NCBI RefSeq assembly: GCF_902498785.1
Contig: NZ_LR701494.1
Coordinates: forward strand, 248,001 to 312,000
Length of the DNA: 64,000 bases
Direction: 5' to 3'
Source: Sphingomonas sp. EC-HK361
GTDB taxonomy: Bacteria; Pseudomonadota; Alphaproteobacteria; Sphingomonadales; Sphingomonadaceae
Shown: in pieces, positions 36,237-47,481 of the stretch
Numbering within the stretch: the first letter of the stretch is position 1
Layout of the letters: the number at the start of each line of letters is the position of its first letter
Notes under the pieces: generated by a model
What the model saw: the letters and a program-made list of their open reading frames with translations, nothing else
Database searches by the model: none
Told to the model about the DNA's origin: nothing
Position numbers and translations under genes: made by a program

Positions 36237-36267
36237 CCTAAGCCGCGGCAGCAATGCCGCCAAGCGG

Positions 36268-37800
36268 TTACTTGATCTTGACGGGGATGAAGACGCCGCC
36301 CGTGCGCCCCCGCGACACATTGAGCAACACTTGCGGCCGTCCAGCCGCCTTGGCCTGCGCCACGACCCGGGCCACGTCAGCCGCGGTCCGAACGGGCGTA
36401 CTGTTAATCGACGAAATCACGTCGCCGCGCTTGACCTTTTGGGCAGCGTCACTCGACGGATCAACCTGCGCGATGACGACACCTTGCGTTGTTGCATCAA
36501 CGCCGAGCGAGCGCGCGATCTGAGGCGTCAGCGGTACGACATTGATCCCCAGCGAACTTGATGCCGGTGCCGTTGTACCCGGCGCGTTCTCATCGGGCAG
36601 GCCATCGTCATCATTATCGGTTGTTTGGGCGAGCTGATCCTCGGGCGGCCGCTTCGCCAGGGTTGCGGTGACGCTGGTCGGCTTGCCGTCGCGAATGACG
36701 TCCAAGCGCGCGGTCCCGCCGGGCGCCACATTCGCTACCAGGTAGGAGAGCGATTGTTCAGGCGTCACGTCCTTGCCGTTGACACGAGTGACTACGTCAC
36801 CAGCACGCAGGCCAGCCTTTGCACCAGGACCAGCCGGCTCGACGCGGCCGATGATCTCGCCCCGGTTCTTGGGCAGTCCGAGCGCTGCGGCGATATCGTC
36901 GGACACGGGCTGGATACCCACGCCCAGATAACCACGCTGGATCGCCTCGCCCTTCATGAGCTTCTGGATGAGCGGCTGAGCCGACTCCGCAGGAATCGCG
37001 AAGCCGATGCCGATGTTACCGCCTGATTGAGAGAATATCTGGCTGTTGATGCCGATGACGTTGCCGTTCATGTCGAACATCGGGCCGCCCGAATTGCCCT
37101 GGTTGATCGCCGCGTCCGTCTGAATGAAACGGTCATAGGCACCCGGTTGCCCTGTAGCGCGATTGATCGCGGAGATGATTCCGGCCGTTACGGTGCCGCC
37201 AAGACCGAATGGCTCGCCGATCGCGATCACCCAGTCGCCGACGCGGGCGCGTGTCGAATCCCCGAACTTCACGAACGGCAGAGGTCCCGGCGCGGTGATC
37301 TTGAGCACTGCAAGATCGGACGCCTGATCCTTGCCGACCACCTTTGCGGTGTATTCCTTGTGATCCGACAGCGTCACCGTGATCGAGCTGACCGTCGCGC
37401 CAGCGGCGCCCGGCGCGATCACGTGGTTGTTCGTCACGACATAGCCATCGGGCGAGATGATGAAGCCCGAACCGAGCGAGGTCGCGTCGCGGGTAATCGG
37501 CGTGCCATCGCCGCCGCCCGGATTGCCGAATCCGAAGAGATCACCGAACGGCGTGCCCTGGAAGGGATTGGCCGGCTGGCGCATGGTGACCTTCTGGTCG
37601 GTCGAGATGTTGACGACGGCGGGCTGGAGCCGCGCGACCATGTCGGCAAAGCTCATCGGCGCGCCAGCACGCGGCGCTGTCGCCTGGATCGCACCGGGCT
37701 CGTTCTGCGCGACTTGCGCCGATGCCTCGGGCTGAAGGGTGATGGCGGCGGCGGCGCCGCCAAGCAGAAGGGCACCAGTTAGAGCGTAGGCGTATCGCAC
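36268..37800 (-). CDS. degP: Periplasmic serine protease of the DegP/HtrA (Do) family
   Basis: Protein of 510 residues with an N-terminal signal or anchor (about 1-29). The trypsin-like domain has catalytic H126 (VVTNNHVIAP), D162 (SDLAVLKI) and S237 (QGNSGGP). Two PDZ domains follow, at about 285-375 (GYLGVGIQPV to VAPGGTARLDV) and 420-505 (LGINVVPLT to VLLNVSRGRTGGVF). It degrades or refolds misfolded envelope proteins. It lies 104 bases downstream of hflC on the same strand, a common alphaproteobacterial grouping with membrane-protein quality control. A terminator hairpin follows. Confidence 0.96.
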   Translation of the reverse strand: MRYAYALTGALLLGGAAAAITLQPEASAQVAQNEPGAIQATAPRAGAPMSFADMVARLQPAVVNISTDQKVTMRQPANPFQGTPFGDLFGFGNPGGGDGTPITRDATSLGSGFIISPDGYVVTNNHVIAPGAAGATVSSITVTLSDHKEYTAKVVGKDQASDLAVLKITAPGPLPFVKFGDSTRARVGDWVIAIGEPFGLGGTVTAGIISAINRATGQPGAYDRFIQTDAAINQGNSGGPMFDMNGNVIGINSQIFSQSGGNIGIGFAIPAESAQPLIQKLMKGEAIQRGYLGVGIQPVSDDIAAALGLPKNRGEIIGRVEPAGPGAKAGLRAGDVVTRVNGKDVTPEQSLSYLVANVAPGGTARLDVIRDGKPTSVTATLAKRPPEDQLAQTTDNDDDGLPDENAPGTTAPASSSLGINVVPLTPQIARSLGVDATTQGVVIAQVDPSSDAAQKVKRGDVISSINSTPVRTAADVARVVAQAKAAGRPQVLLNVSRGRTGGVFIPVKIK

Positions 37801-37904
37801 TGTCTTCTTTTCCTCTCGTTCCGTCGATCCCGGATCGATAACGTCTGTGGTCGATCCTCGATGAACGCTGTTTGAATATGAACGAACCGAAAGCTGTTCC
37901 GGGC

Positions 37905-38765
37905 TCAGCGCCCGCGGCCTTCGAATTCCTTCAGATACCCGTTATTCGGACCCATGATGATCGATGTGCCGCCCTTTGGCGGCGGGTTGCCGTCGGCGCC
38001 GAACGTGTGGCGATAGGACTGCATCGCGCGGTAGAAATCGTAGAAGTCCGCATCCTTGCTGAACGCATCGGCATAAATTTTAGCAGCCTGGGCATCGGCA
38101 TCGGCGCGAACGATCTGCGCCTGCTTCAAACCCTGCGCGCGGATCGTGTTCGCCTCCTGCTGGCGCGCGGTGCGCATCCGGTCGAGCGCGCTTTGCAGCG
38201 GGCTGCCCTCCGGCAGGTCGGCCTGCTTGATCCGCACATCGACGATTTCGGCGCCATATTGCTGCGCGTTTCGCTCCAGCGACGTCTGGATCGCGTCCAT
38301 CACCGCGCCGCGCTCGGGGCTCAGCAGATCGGCGAACGGTACCTTGCCCAACTCGTTGCGCAGCGCCGTGCCGAGTAGCGGGCGAAGCTGCGATTCGACA
38401 CCCTCCACGCTGCCGGCCGTCACCACCATCTTCAGCGGGTCGATGATCCGGTAGCGCGCAAAAGCATCGACCTCGAGCCGGCGCTGGTCGGTCGACAGCA
38501 CCGACGTGTTGTCCAGATCGACGTCGAGCACGCGCTTGTCGACCCACACGATCTTGTCGACGAAGGGAATGCGCGCGACGAGCCCGGCGCCGGAACGCCC
38601 GACGACCTCGTTCGGCTTCCACGCATTGTAGATGCCAACCGGCTGCTCGAACCGCAAAATGACGGCCTGCTGGTTCTCGGGCACGATCGCAAAGGTCGCC
38701 GCGGCGACGATGACGGCGCCAAGCGCGGCGAAGCCGAGCGCGACGGGGTTGCGAAGCACGCTCAC
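37905..38765 (-). CDS. hflC: HflC, subunit of the FtsH-modulating HflKC complex
   Basis: SPFH/prohibitin-family inner-membrane protein of 286 residues. The N-terminal transmembrane anchor (about 8-28, ALGFAALGAVIVAAATFAIV) precedes the Band 7 domain with ENQQAVILRFEQPVG, RYRIIDPLKMV and DVRIKQADLPEG. A helical region follows (RTARQQEANTIRAQGLKQAQIVRADADAQAA split over 195-230) that forms the HflKC cage wall. The C-terminal YRAMQSYRHTF segment is typical of HflC. The start overlaps the hflK stop by four bases. Confidence 0.95.
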   Translation of the reverse strand: MSVLRNPVALGFAALGAVIVAAATFAIVPENQQAVILRFEQPVGIYNAWKPNEVVGRSGAGLVARIPFVDKIVWVDKRVLDVDLDNTSVLSTDQRRLEVDAFARYRIIDPLKMVVTAGSVEGVESQLRPLLGTALRNELGKVPFADLLSPERGAVMDAIQTSLERNAQQYGAEIVDVRIKQADLPEGSPLQSALDRMRTARQQEANTIRAQGLKQAQIVRADADAQAAKIYADAFSKDADFYDFYRAMQSYRHTFGADGNPPPKGGTSIIMGPNNGYLKEFEGRGR

Positions 38766-39874
38766 TGGCCACCTCCCTGCGCCGGCGCCGCCGTGGCCGG
38801 CGCTTCCGGTTCGGGAAGGCGCTTCGCCCGATCGAGCGGCAGAAACGGCGCGATCCCGTTGGGCTCGACGATCGTCTTGTCGGTATTGGCGAGCACCGCT
38901 TCCATCGTCTCGTAATACATGCGCCGGCGCGTCACCTCGGGGGCGAGCTTATACTGTTCGTAGACCTTGTCGAACGACGCCGCCTCGCCCTGCGCACGCG
39001 CGATGACCTGCTGGGCGTAGGACCGCGAATTGTTGAGGTTGCCGGCCGCTTCCTGCTGCGCGGCGGTGACGGCGTTGAAATCGTCGATCAGGCTCGCCGG
39101 CGCAGACGCCTGCTTGATCGACACGCCCTGCACCCGAACGCCGGACTTATAGTCGTTGAGGATCTGCTGCATAAGGCCCTGGACGCGCGCCTCGATCACG
39201 GTGCGCCCCGCGCCGATCGCGTCGTTCAGAGTCGTCGTCGCCAGCACCGCGCGCATCGCGCTCTCCGCAGTCGCGCGCACCGTCTCTTCCGGGTTCTTGA
39301 TCTGGAACACGAAGTCCTTGGGCGAGGAAATATCCCAGCGCACCGAATAGGCGAGGTCGATGATGTTCGAATCGCCGGTCAGGACGTTCTCGTCGCCATC
39401 GCGCGGGAAGTCGTCGGTGCGGATCTTCTGCACGTCCAGTTTCTGCACCTGCGCGATCGGGGCCGGCAGCGTCAGGCGGATGCCGGGATCGAGCGTGCCG
39501 GCATAGCGACCGAAATAGGTCACGACGCCGCGCTGCTGCGGACCGATCGGATGCACCGACGTGTAGAGGATCCACACGCCGACGATGATCGCGACGCCGA
39601 TCAGCCACAACGCGCGGGCGTTGGCGCCGCCCGGCAAGCCACCGCCGCCAAGCCCATTGCCGTCGCCGCCGCCCCGGGCGCGTTTCAGGAATTCATCGAG
39701 CGCGGTCGGCTTCGCGCCACCCTTGCGGCCCGATGGCGGGGTCGCCCAGGGATTGCGCGGCGGGCCGCCGTCTCCGCCCCCGCTTCCATCGTTGCCGCCT
39801 CCGCCCCATGGCCCCTTGGGTGCGTCGATCGATAGAATGGAAGGGCGCCTCAACCAGGCCGGCAGGATCGTCAT
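38762..39874 (-). CDS. hflK: HflK, subunit of the FtsH-modulating HflKC complex
   Basis: Partner of HflC, 370 residues from the ATG at 39872-39874 (an ATG 42 bases further upstream gives 384). A Gly/Pro/Asn-rich cytosolic N-terminus (KGPWGGGGNDGSGGG) and the short FLKRARGG block precede the transmembrane anchor (ALWLIGVAIIVGVWILYTSV). The Band 7 domain then has QQRGVVTYFGRYAGTLDPG and IIDLAYSVRWDI. Helical C-terminal segments include AQQEAAGNLNNSRSYAQQV and VTRRRMYYETME. I prefer the downstream ATG because AAAGAG lies 6 bases before it. hflKC is divergent from the Mrp gene. Confidence 0.93.
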   Translation of the reverse strand: MTILPAWLRRPSILSIDAPKGPWGGGGNDGSGGGDGGPPRNPWATPPSGRKGGAKPTALDEFLKRARGGGDGNGLGGGGLPGGANARALWLIGVAIIVGVWILYTSVHPIGPQQRGVVTYFGRYAGTLDPGIRLTLPAPIAQVQKLDVQKIRTDDFPRDGDENVLTGDSNIIDLAYSVRWDISSPKDFVFQIKNPEETVRATAESAMRAVLATTTLNDAIGAGRTVIEARVQGLMQQILNDYKSGVRVQGVSIKQASAPASLIDDFNAVTAAQQEAAGNLNNSRSYAQQVIARAQGEAASFDKVYEQYKLAPEVTRRRMYYETMEAVLANTDKTIVEPNGIAPFLPLDRAKRLPEPEAPATAAPAQGGGQ

Positions 39875-39945
39875 GCCGCTCTTTATAGGTGCGCCGTCGC
39901 CGAAAAACAGTGGCAAGCAACGGTTGCGCGCGTATCGGGTCGCGG

Positions 39946-40899
39946 ATGACCACAGACGCTGCCATTTCCGCCGCCATCGCGGCGATCGCCGGAGACCGCG
40001 CCACCGTCCGTTTCGAAGGGAGCAGGGTCGGGATCGTCCTTGATGCGACCGGGCTGTCGGACACGGAGCGGGATACGCTGTCGTCCGATGTCGAAGCGAC
40101 AGCGCGCGCCGCGGCGCCCGGCCGTGAGGTTCGCGTCGTCGTAACCGTGGAGCGAGTCACGCGGAAATTGATCGCGATCGCCAGCGGCAAGGGCGGTGTC
40201 GGCAAATCGACGCTGGCGGCCAACTTAGCCATCGCCATGCGCGTAGCCGGAAGACGCGTTGGGCTGGTCGATGCCGATATCTATGGTCCCTCACAACCGC
40301 GCCTCATGGCGGCGGAGGGTGAGCGCCCTCAGGCGAAGGACAAGGTGCTGCTGCCCGTGCCGACGCCCTATGGCGTGCCGATGCTGTCGATGGGGCAGCT
40401 GGTCGAGCCCGGCCGCGCGCTTGCGTGGCGCGGGCCGATGGCGGCCGGTGCGCTCGGCCAGCTGGTCGATGGCGACTGGGGCGCCGCCGACACGCTGGTG
40501 CTCGATTTGCCACCCGGCACCGGTGATGTGCAACTCACCATGGTGCAGAAGCACAAGCCGGCGGGCGCGGTCATCGTATCGACCCCGCAGGACCTCGCGC
40601 TGATCGACGCCGAGCGCGCGATCGACCTGTTCGACAAGGCCGGCGTGCCGATCATCGGCCTGATCGAAAACATGGCGGGCTATGCGTGCCCGCGTTGCGG
40701 CGAGATTTCCGACCCGTTCGGCAGCGGCGGCGCGGAGGCGGAGGCGGTGCGGCGCGGGATACCGTTTCTGGGACGCGTCCCCCTCGACATCGCCATCCGC
40801 AAGGCGTCCGACGCGGGCATGCCGCCCGCCGCGGCGGGGGGCGACCAGGTCTTTCGTCCGATCGCCGACAAAATCGTCACGTGGCTGGGAAACCGTTGA
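39946..40899 (+). CDS. mrp: Mrp/NBP35-type iron-sulfur cluster carrier ATPase
   Basis: The 317-residue cytosolic P-loop protein of the ApbC/Mrp family carries or inserts Fe-S clusters. An N-terminal MIP18/DUF59-like segment occupies about 5-70. The deviant Walker A SGKGGVGKST is at 80-89. VDADIYGPSQPRLM, LDLPPGTGDVQLT and the CPRC pair (about residue 247, cluster binding) follow. I start at the ATG at 39946. It is divergent from hflK with 71 bases between starts. Known homologues bind a bridging 4Fe-4S cluster at a CxxC. Confidence 0.94.
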   Translation: MTTDAAISAAIAAIAGDRATVRFEGSRVGIVLDATGLSDTERDTLSSDVEATARAAAPGREVRVVVTVERVTRKLIAIASGKGGVGKSTLAANLAIAMRVAGRRVGLVDADIYGPSQPRLMAAEGERPQAKDKVLLPVPTPYGVPMLSMGQLVEPGRALAWRGPMAAGALGQLVDGDWGAADTLVLDLPPGTGDVQLTMVQKHKPAGAVIVSTPQDLALIDAERAIDLFDKAGVPIIGLIENMAGYACPRCGEISDPFGSGGAEAEAVRRGIPFLGRVPLDIAIRKASDAGMPPAAAGGDQVFRPIADKIVTWLGNR

Positions 40900-40985
40900 G
40901 GCCTCAACACGTTGATCTGATACCGGTCGTGCCGCGTGCGTAAAGCGTCGGCACGAGCGGACCAGTTCCTGCCGTGGACACGATC

Positions 40986-41420
40986 ATGCCGCTGACCACC
41001 GACGATGAGATTCGTGATCTGCTGACGAGCACGCGGACGATCGCGCTTGTCGGCGCGTCGGATCGTCCCGAGCGGGCGAGCAACGGCGTGATGGCGGCGC
41101 TACAGGCGCACGGCTACCGGGTCATCCCCGTCAATCCGCAGATCACCGGGGAGCATATCCACGGCGAATTCGTGTTTCGCGACCTGTCGCAGCTTGGCGA
41201 TCCGATCGACATGGTTGATATCTTTCGCAACTCGGCTGCGGCAGGCGATGTCGTGGACGAAGCGATCGCTGCGGGCGCAAAGGCGGTCTGGATGCAGTTG
41301 GGCGTCGTGAACGAAGCGGCTGCGGCGCGGGCAGAGGCGGCAGGGCTAGAGGTGGTCATGGATCGCTGCCCAAAGATCGAGATCGCGCGACTAGGCATCG
41401 CGCCTGTCAGGAAAGCGTAG
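40986..41420 (+). CDS. CoA-binding (YccU-like) domain protein
   Basis: The 144-residue cytosolic protein has a Rossmann-like CoA-binding fold of the YccU family. TIALVGASDRPERASNGVM opens the nucleotide-binding loop, and YRVIPVNPQ, VDIFRNS, AKAVWMQLGVVNEAAA and MDRCPKIE (a conserved DRCP motif) follow in order. An in-frame GTG at 40974 is an alternative start; I prefer the ATG at 40986. The role is unknown. It is on the same strand as mrp, 86 bases downstream. Confidence 0.88.
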   Translation: MPLTTDDEIRDLLTSTRTIALVGASDRPERASNGVMAALQAHGYRVIPVNPQITGEHIHGEFVFRDLSQLGDPIDMVDIFRNSAAAGDVVDEAIAAGAKAVWMQLGVVNEAAAARAEAAGLEVVMDRCPKIEIARLGIAPVRKA

Positions 41421-41462
41421 GCGTACCCGTTAGCCGTTTTAAGCGAACCAGGGGTGCTTGAT

Positions 41463-41723
41463 ATGTCGATCGTCCTAGCAGCATTCATCTTCGCGGGTGG
41501 CACGCCCGATACGCTCGTCGCGACCGCAGCGAAGCGGCTTTCCGTCAGCGATACGCAGGTGGCGCCGCGACGCAGCCCTTACCGGATCGATCCTTCGGCC
41601 GGAGATTCGCCAAACGCCAAGGATCGCGCCTTTGTCGAGGACGGGCAGCGGTGCCAGGTCGTCGGGGCGCGGATGTGCACGAAGCGACCGCGAGCCTTGC
41701 TGTCGACGCCGCTCACGGATTGA
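41463..41723 (+). CDS. Small exported protein of 86 residues, unknown function
   Basis: An ATG at 41463 with AGGGG about 10 bases upstream opens a frame for a short protein. It has a hydrophobic N-terminus (MSIVLAAFIFAGG) resembling a weak signal peptide. The mature part has two cysteines in FVEDGQRCQVVGARMCTKRP, suggesting a disulfide in the periplasm. I do not recognise a Pfam family, but short sphingomonad proteins with a similar C-x8-C-x2-RP ending are familiar. It is convergent with the DUF4893 gene (9 bases apart). Reality of the gene is likely rather than certain. Confidence 0.6.
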   Translation: MSIVLAAFIFAGGTPDTLVATAAKRLSVSDTQVAPRRSPYRIDPSAGDSPNAKDRAFVEDGQRCQVVGARMCTKRPRALLSTPLTD

Positions 41724-41732
41724 CGGGGCGTC

Positions 41733-42401
41733 TTAATCCGCGTCGCTCGCCTGGATTGCGCCGGTATCGCCGCGCATCTTGGGTGCGATCGGCACCATCT
41801 CGATCACGTCCAGCCCATCGTCGCGCCGCGGAATGACCAGCCGCCAACGAAAATCCCCGATGCGCTCGAGCGACCCGGTGACCGATTTTCCGGCATCGGC
41901 GCCATAGCCCGGCGCACGTCCGGTCTTTCCCGGCGCCTCGCCGCCAAGCAGGACCATCCGGTCGGCCTTGTCGGCGAACAGATAACCGTCCGGCCGCGCC
42001 GCGCCTGTCTGCATGATGAAGCCCAAACCACGCTCGGTCGCCTGCACCGCGCAAAAGCCCGGCGCTTCGCCGACGAAGCTGCGCGGGCTGGTGCCGATCC
42101 GCACGCGGCGGCAGCGATAGGGCCCCGGCGAGGGATCGGGATAGGCGAGCGCCCCGCCCGGTTGCAGGAGATCGCCTTCGGTTTCCAGCCGCTTGGCGCT
42201 CACCCGCCGCGCTGCGGTGCGGGCATTGACCCACCGCCGCGCGATATCGTCGAGGCGCGTCGCGTCCTCTGGCAAGATCAGCGTTTCCCAGGTGGGTGTC
42301 GCCGGTGGCGCCTCGGCAGCAACCGTCGCAGCAGGCGGTGTCTTGTGTCCGGCGCACGCCGCGAGAAGGCAAAGCGGGATCGCAGTCATGATGCCGCGCA
42401 T
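41733..42401 (-). CDS. DUF4893 family lipoprotein
   Basis: Protein of 222 residues with a lipoprotein signal ending LLAAC (lipidated C16), followed by an Ala/Pro-rich linker. The folded part (about 45-215) contains LPEDATRLDDIARRWVNA, PYRCRRVRIGT and the terminal RDDGLDVIEMVPI, which match the DUF4893 family as I remember it. The function is unknown. It lies 82 bases downstream of glgX on the same strand but probably has its own promoter in that spacer, which contains a CtrA-like motif at 42473-42488. Confidence 0.82.
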   Translation of the reverse strand: MRGIMTAIPLCLLAACAGHKTPPAATVAAEAPPATPTWETLILPEDATRLDDIARRWVNARTAARRVSAKRLETEGDLLQPGGALAYPDPSPGPYRCRRVRIGTSPRSFVGEAPGFCAVQATERGLGFIMQTGAARPDGYLFADKADRMVLLGGEAPGKTGRAPGYGADAGKSVTGSLERIGDFRWRLVIPRRDDGLDVIEMVPIAPKMRGDTGAIQASDAD

Positions 42402-42472
42402 GAATATCTCCTGCCGATACGAGCTAGCCCTGACAGCCGCTCAATTCGTTAACGAGTCATGATCCCAAATGG

Positions 42473-42488
42473 TAAACGACGCGTTAAC
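42473..42488 (-). promoter_or_regulatory. CtrA-like motif before the DUF4893 gene
   Basis: TAAA-CGACGCG-TTAAC is one mismatch from TTAA-N7-TTAAC and nearly identical to the site at 3018-3033. It overlaps the glgX stop codon and lies 71 bases before the DUF4893 start. Confidence 0.3.
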
Positions 42489-44289
42489 CGCTCGATCGAC
42501 TGAATGGCGGGACAGAGCGAACGTCGGGCACGTCGCTGGCACCCAGCGTTACGCAGCGTGCGGTTCGGTCGATCCGGATCGCGATGCTATCTTCGGCCTC
42601 CGACAGCTGAAGAACGAACCCCTGGCTCGCAGCGCCTTGCCAGTCCGCGGCAGTCAGGGGTTGGCCATCAAGGCTCAGCCAGCGGGCGTCGTGGCGAATG
42701 GCGGGATCGCCAACCGCAGGATGCCGCCTTCGCCAGGCCATGGCCTGCGCGAACAGCGCCTCAAGCGCGCGGTCGCGCCCTCCCCAATCGATCCAGAACT
42801 CTGCGTTATCCTGCGCGTAGGCGTTATTGTTGCCGGCTTGGCTCCGTCCGAATTCGTCGCCCGCGGTGATCTGGATCGTGCCGCGGGAAGCCGCGAGAGT
42901 CAGCAGCAGCGCGGCGGCGTCCGCCTGCCGCTTCTCGATAATCGAAACATCGCCGGTCGGCCCTTCCACCCCGTTATTCCAGCTGTAATTCTGGCCGTGT
43001 CCGTCGCGATTGCCCTCCCCGTTCGCCGCGTTATGGCGTTCTGCATAGGCGACGGTATCGGCCAGCGTGAACCCATCATGCGCCGCGACGAAGTTCACCG
43101 TCCGCGTCACCGTATCGCCAAAGACGTCGCTCGATCCGGCAAGTCGCGTCGCCAGTGCCCCCGCATCGCCATCACCCCGCCAGAATCGGCGCACATCGTC
43201 GCGGTAGCGGTCATTCCATTCCAGCCAGGTCTGCGGAAAGGCACCGAGTTGATACCCGCCCGGCCCGATATCCCACGGCTCCGCGATCATCGTCCGGCCG
43301 CGAAGCACCGGATCGGCGGCAATCTCGGCAAAGATCGCGGCCTGCGGATCGAACCCCGGATCGCGCGCCAGCACCGGCGCGAGGTCGAAGCGGAACCCGT
43401 CCACACCGGCGTGCTCCACGAAGTATCGCAGCGTATCCAGGATCAAGCGCCGCACGACGGGATGCCCGGCCCTCAGCGTGTTCCCCGTGCCGGTGTCGTT
43501 GATGAGGCTCCCGTCCGGCGCATGCGCATAATAGGTCGCACCGTCGAGGCCGCGGAACGACAGCGTCGCGCCGTGCACGTCGCTCTCCCCGCTATGATTG
43601 AACACCACGTCGAGGATCACCGCGATTTCCGCGGCATGGAGCGCTGCGACCGCGGCGCGCAACTCTGCAATTCCGCCCGGCGCGATCCGCGGGTCGAGCG
43701 CCATCATCGTGATCGGGTTGTATCCCCAGGTGTTGCGCAGCCCCAGCGGCGGCAAGTGGCGCTCATCGATCCACGCCGCGACCGGCATCAGTTCAACCGC
43801 ATCGACGCCGATCCGCTTGAGGTGCGCGATCACCGCCGGATGCCCAAGCGCCGCGATCGTGCCGCATTGCGCTTCCGGGACCTCGGGATGCAGCATCGTA
43901 AATCCGCGGACGTTGAGTTCGTAGATCAGCCCGCCCGGCGTGAAGGTGACGTGATCGTCCACGGCCGACATTGGCGCACGCACGACCGCCTTGGGCACCA
44001 GATGCGCCGTCTCCCGGCCAGGTTCCGCCAGATCGGGATGCCAGGCAAACGGCACATCAATCTCGGTCGCGTAAGGATCGACGAGCAGTTTCGCCGGATC
44101 GGTTTCTGTTCGGAAGCCGTAGCGCGTTCCCTCGCCGGCGCCCGGCACCGTCGCCACCCACAGCGCGCCCGCCCGCGCCATCGCGATGCGTCGCTCGGCC
44201 TTGCCGTGGAACAGGCAAAGCGTCGGCTGCGTCGCGGCATGAACTGCGAAGCGCACGCCGTCCGCGACCAGGACCGCCCCCGGCGACAC
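42484..44289 (-). CDS. glgX: Glycogen debranching enzyme GlgX (isoamylase type)
   Basis: GH13 enzyme of 601 residues that hydrolyses alpha-1,6 branches left by glycogen phosphorylase. An N-terminal CBM48-like domain (1-110) contains GTRYGFRTE and LLVDPYATEI. The catalytic barrel has NTWGYNPITM, VILDVVFNHSGE, GFRFDLAPVLARD (nucleophile Asp), TMIAEPWDIG (acid/base Glu) and VAAHDGFTLAD. The GTG start at 44287-44289 follows the pgm stop with no gap. At 601 residues it is somewhat shorter than E. coli GlgX, mainly in the C-terminal domain. It is the last gene of the glycogen operon. Confidence 0.95.
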   Translation of the reverse strand: MSPGAVLVADGVRFAVHAATQPTLCLFHGKAERRIAMARAGALWVATVPGAGEGTRYGFRTETDPAKLLVDPYATEIDVPFAWHPDLAEPGRETAHLVPKAVVRAPMSAVDDHVTFTPGGLIYELNVRGFTMLHPEVPEAQCGTIAALGHPAVIAHLKRIGVDAVELMPVAAWIDERHLPPLGLRNTWGYNPITMMALDPRIAPGGIAELRAAVAALHAAEIAVILDVVFNHSGESDVHGATLSFRGLDGATYYAHAPDGSLINDTGTGNTLRAGHPVVRRLILDTLRYFVEHAGVDGFRFDLAPVLARDPGFDPQAAIFAEIAADPVLRGRTMIAEPWDIGPGGYQLGAFPQTWLEWNDRYRDDVRRFWRGDGDAGALATRLAGSSDVFGDTVTRTVNFVAAHDGFTLADTVAYAERHNAANGEGNRDGHGQNYSWNNGVEGPTGDVSIIEKRQADAAALLLTLAASRGTIQITAGDEFGRSQAGNNNAYAQDNAEFWIDWGGRDRALEALFAQAMAWRRRHPAVGDPAIRHDARWLSLDGQPLTAADWQGAASQGFVLQLSEAEDSIAIRIDRTARCVTLGASDVPDVRSVPPFSRSSG

Positions 44290-47333
<3,044 letters not shown>

Positions 47334-47339
47334 CACATT

Positions 47340-47465
47340 CCCTCTCCCGATGGGAGAGGGAGGGAGCCGCGAAGCGGCGGAAGGGTGAGGGCGGCGAATT
47401 GCGCACTGTACTCGCCCTCACCCCGCGGCGCTTCGCGCCTTGCCCCTCTCCCAAAGGGAGAGGGG
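47340..47465. repeat. Large imperfect palindromic repeat between glgC and glgA
   Basis: The spacer consists of two inverted arms of about 54 bases: 47340-47394 and 47412-47465. Each arm carries its own small palindrome CCCTCTCCC-N-GGGAGAGGG, then GCCGCGAAGCGGC-like and GGGTGAGGGCG-like blocks, around a short centre. This looks like the dispersed CCCTCTCCC palindromes found between genes in many proteobacteria. One end supplies the glgA ribosome-binding site. Confidence 0.8.
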
Positions 47466-47481
47466 ATTAGGCCGCCCCCCC

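Noticed and set aside
40927-40956. Hairpin TCGTGCCG/CGGCACGA between mrp and the CoA-binding gene as a terminator
   Set aside because: The stem is good but no T-run follows and the loop is long; evidence is too weak to list it as a feature.
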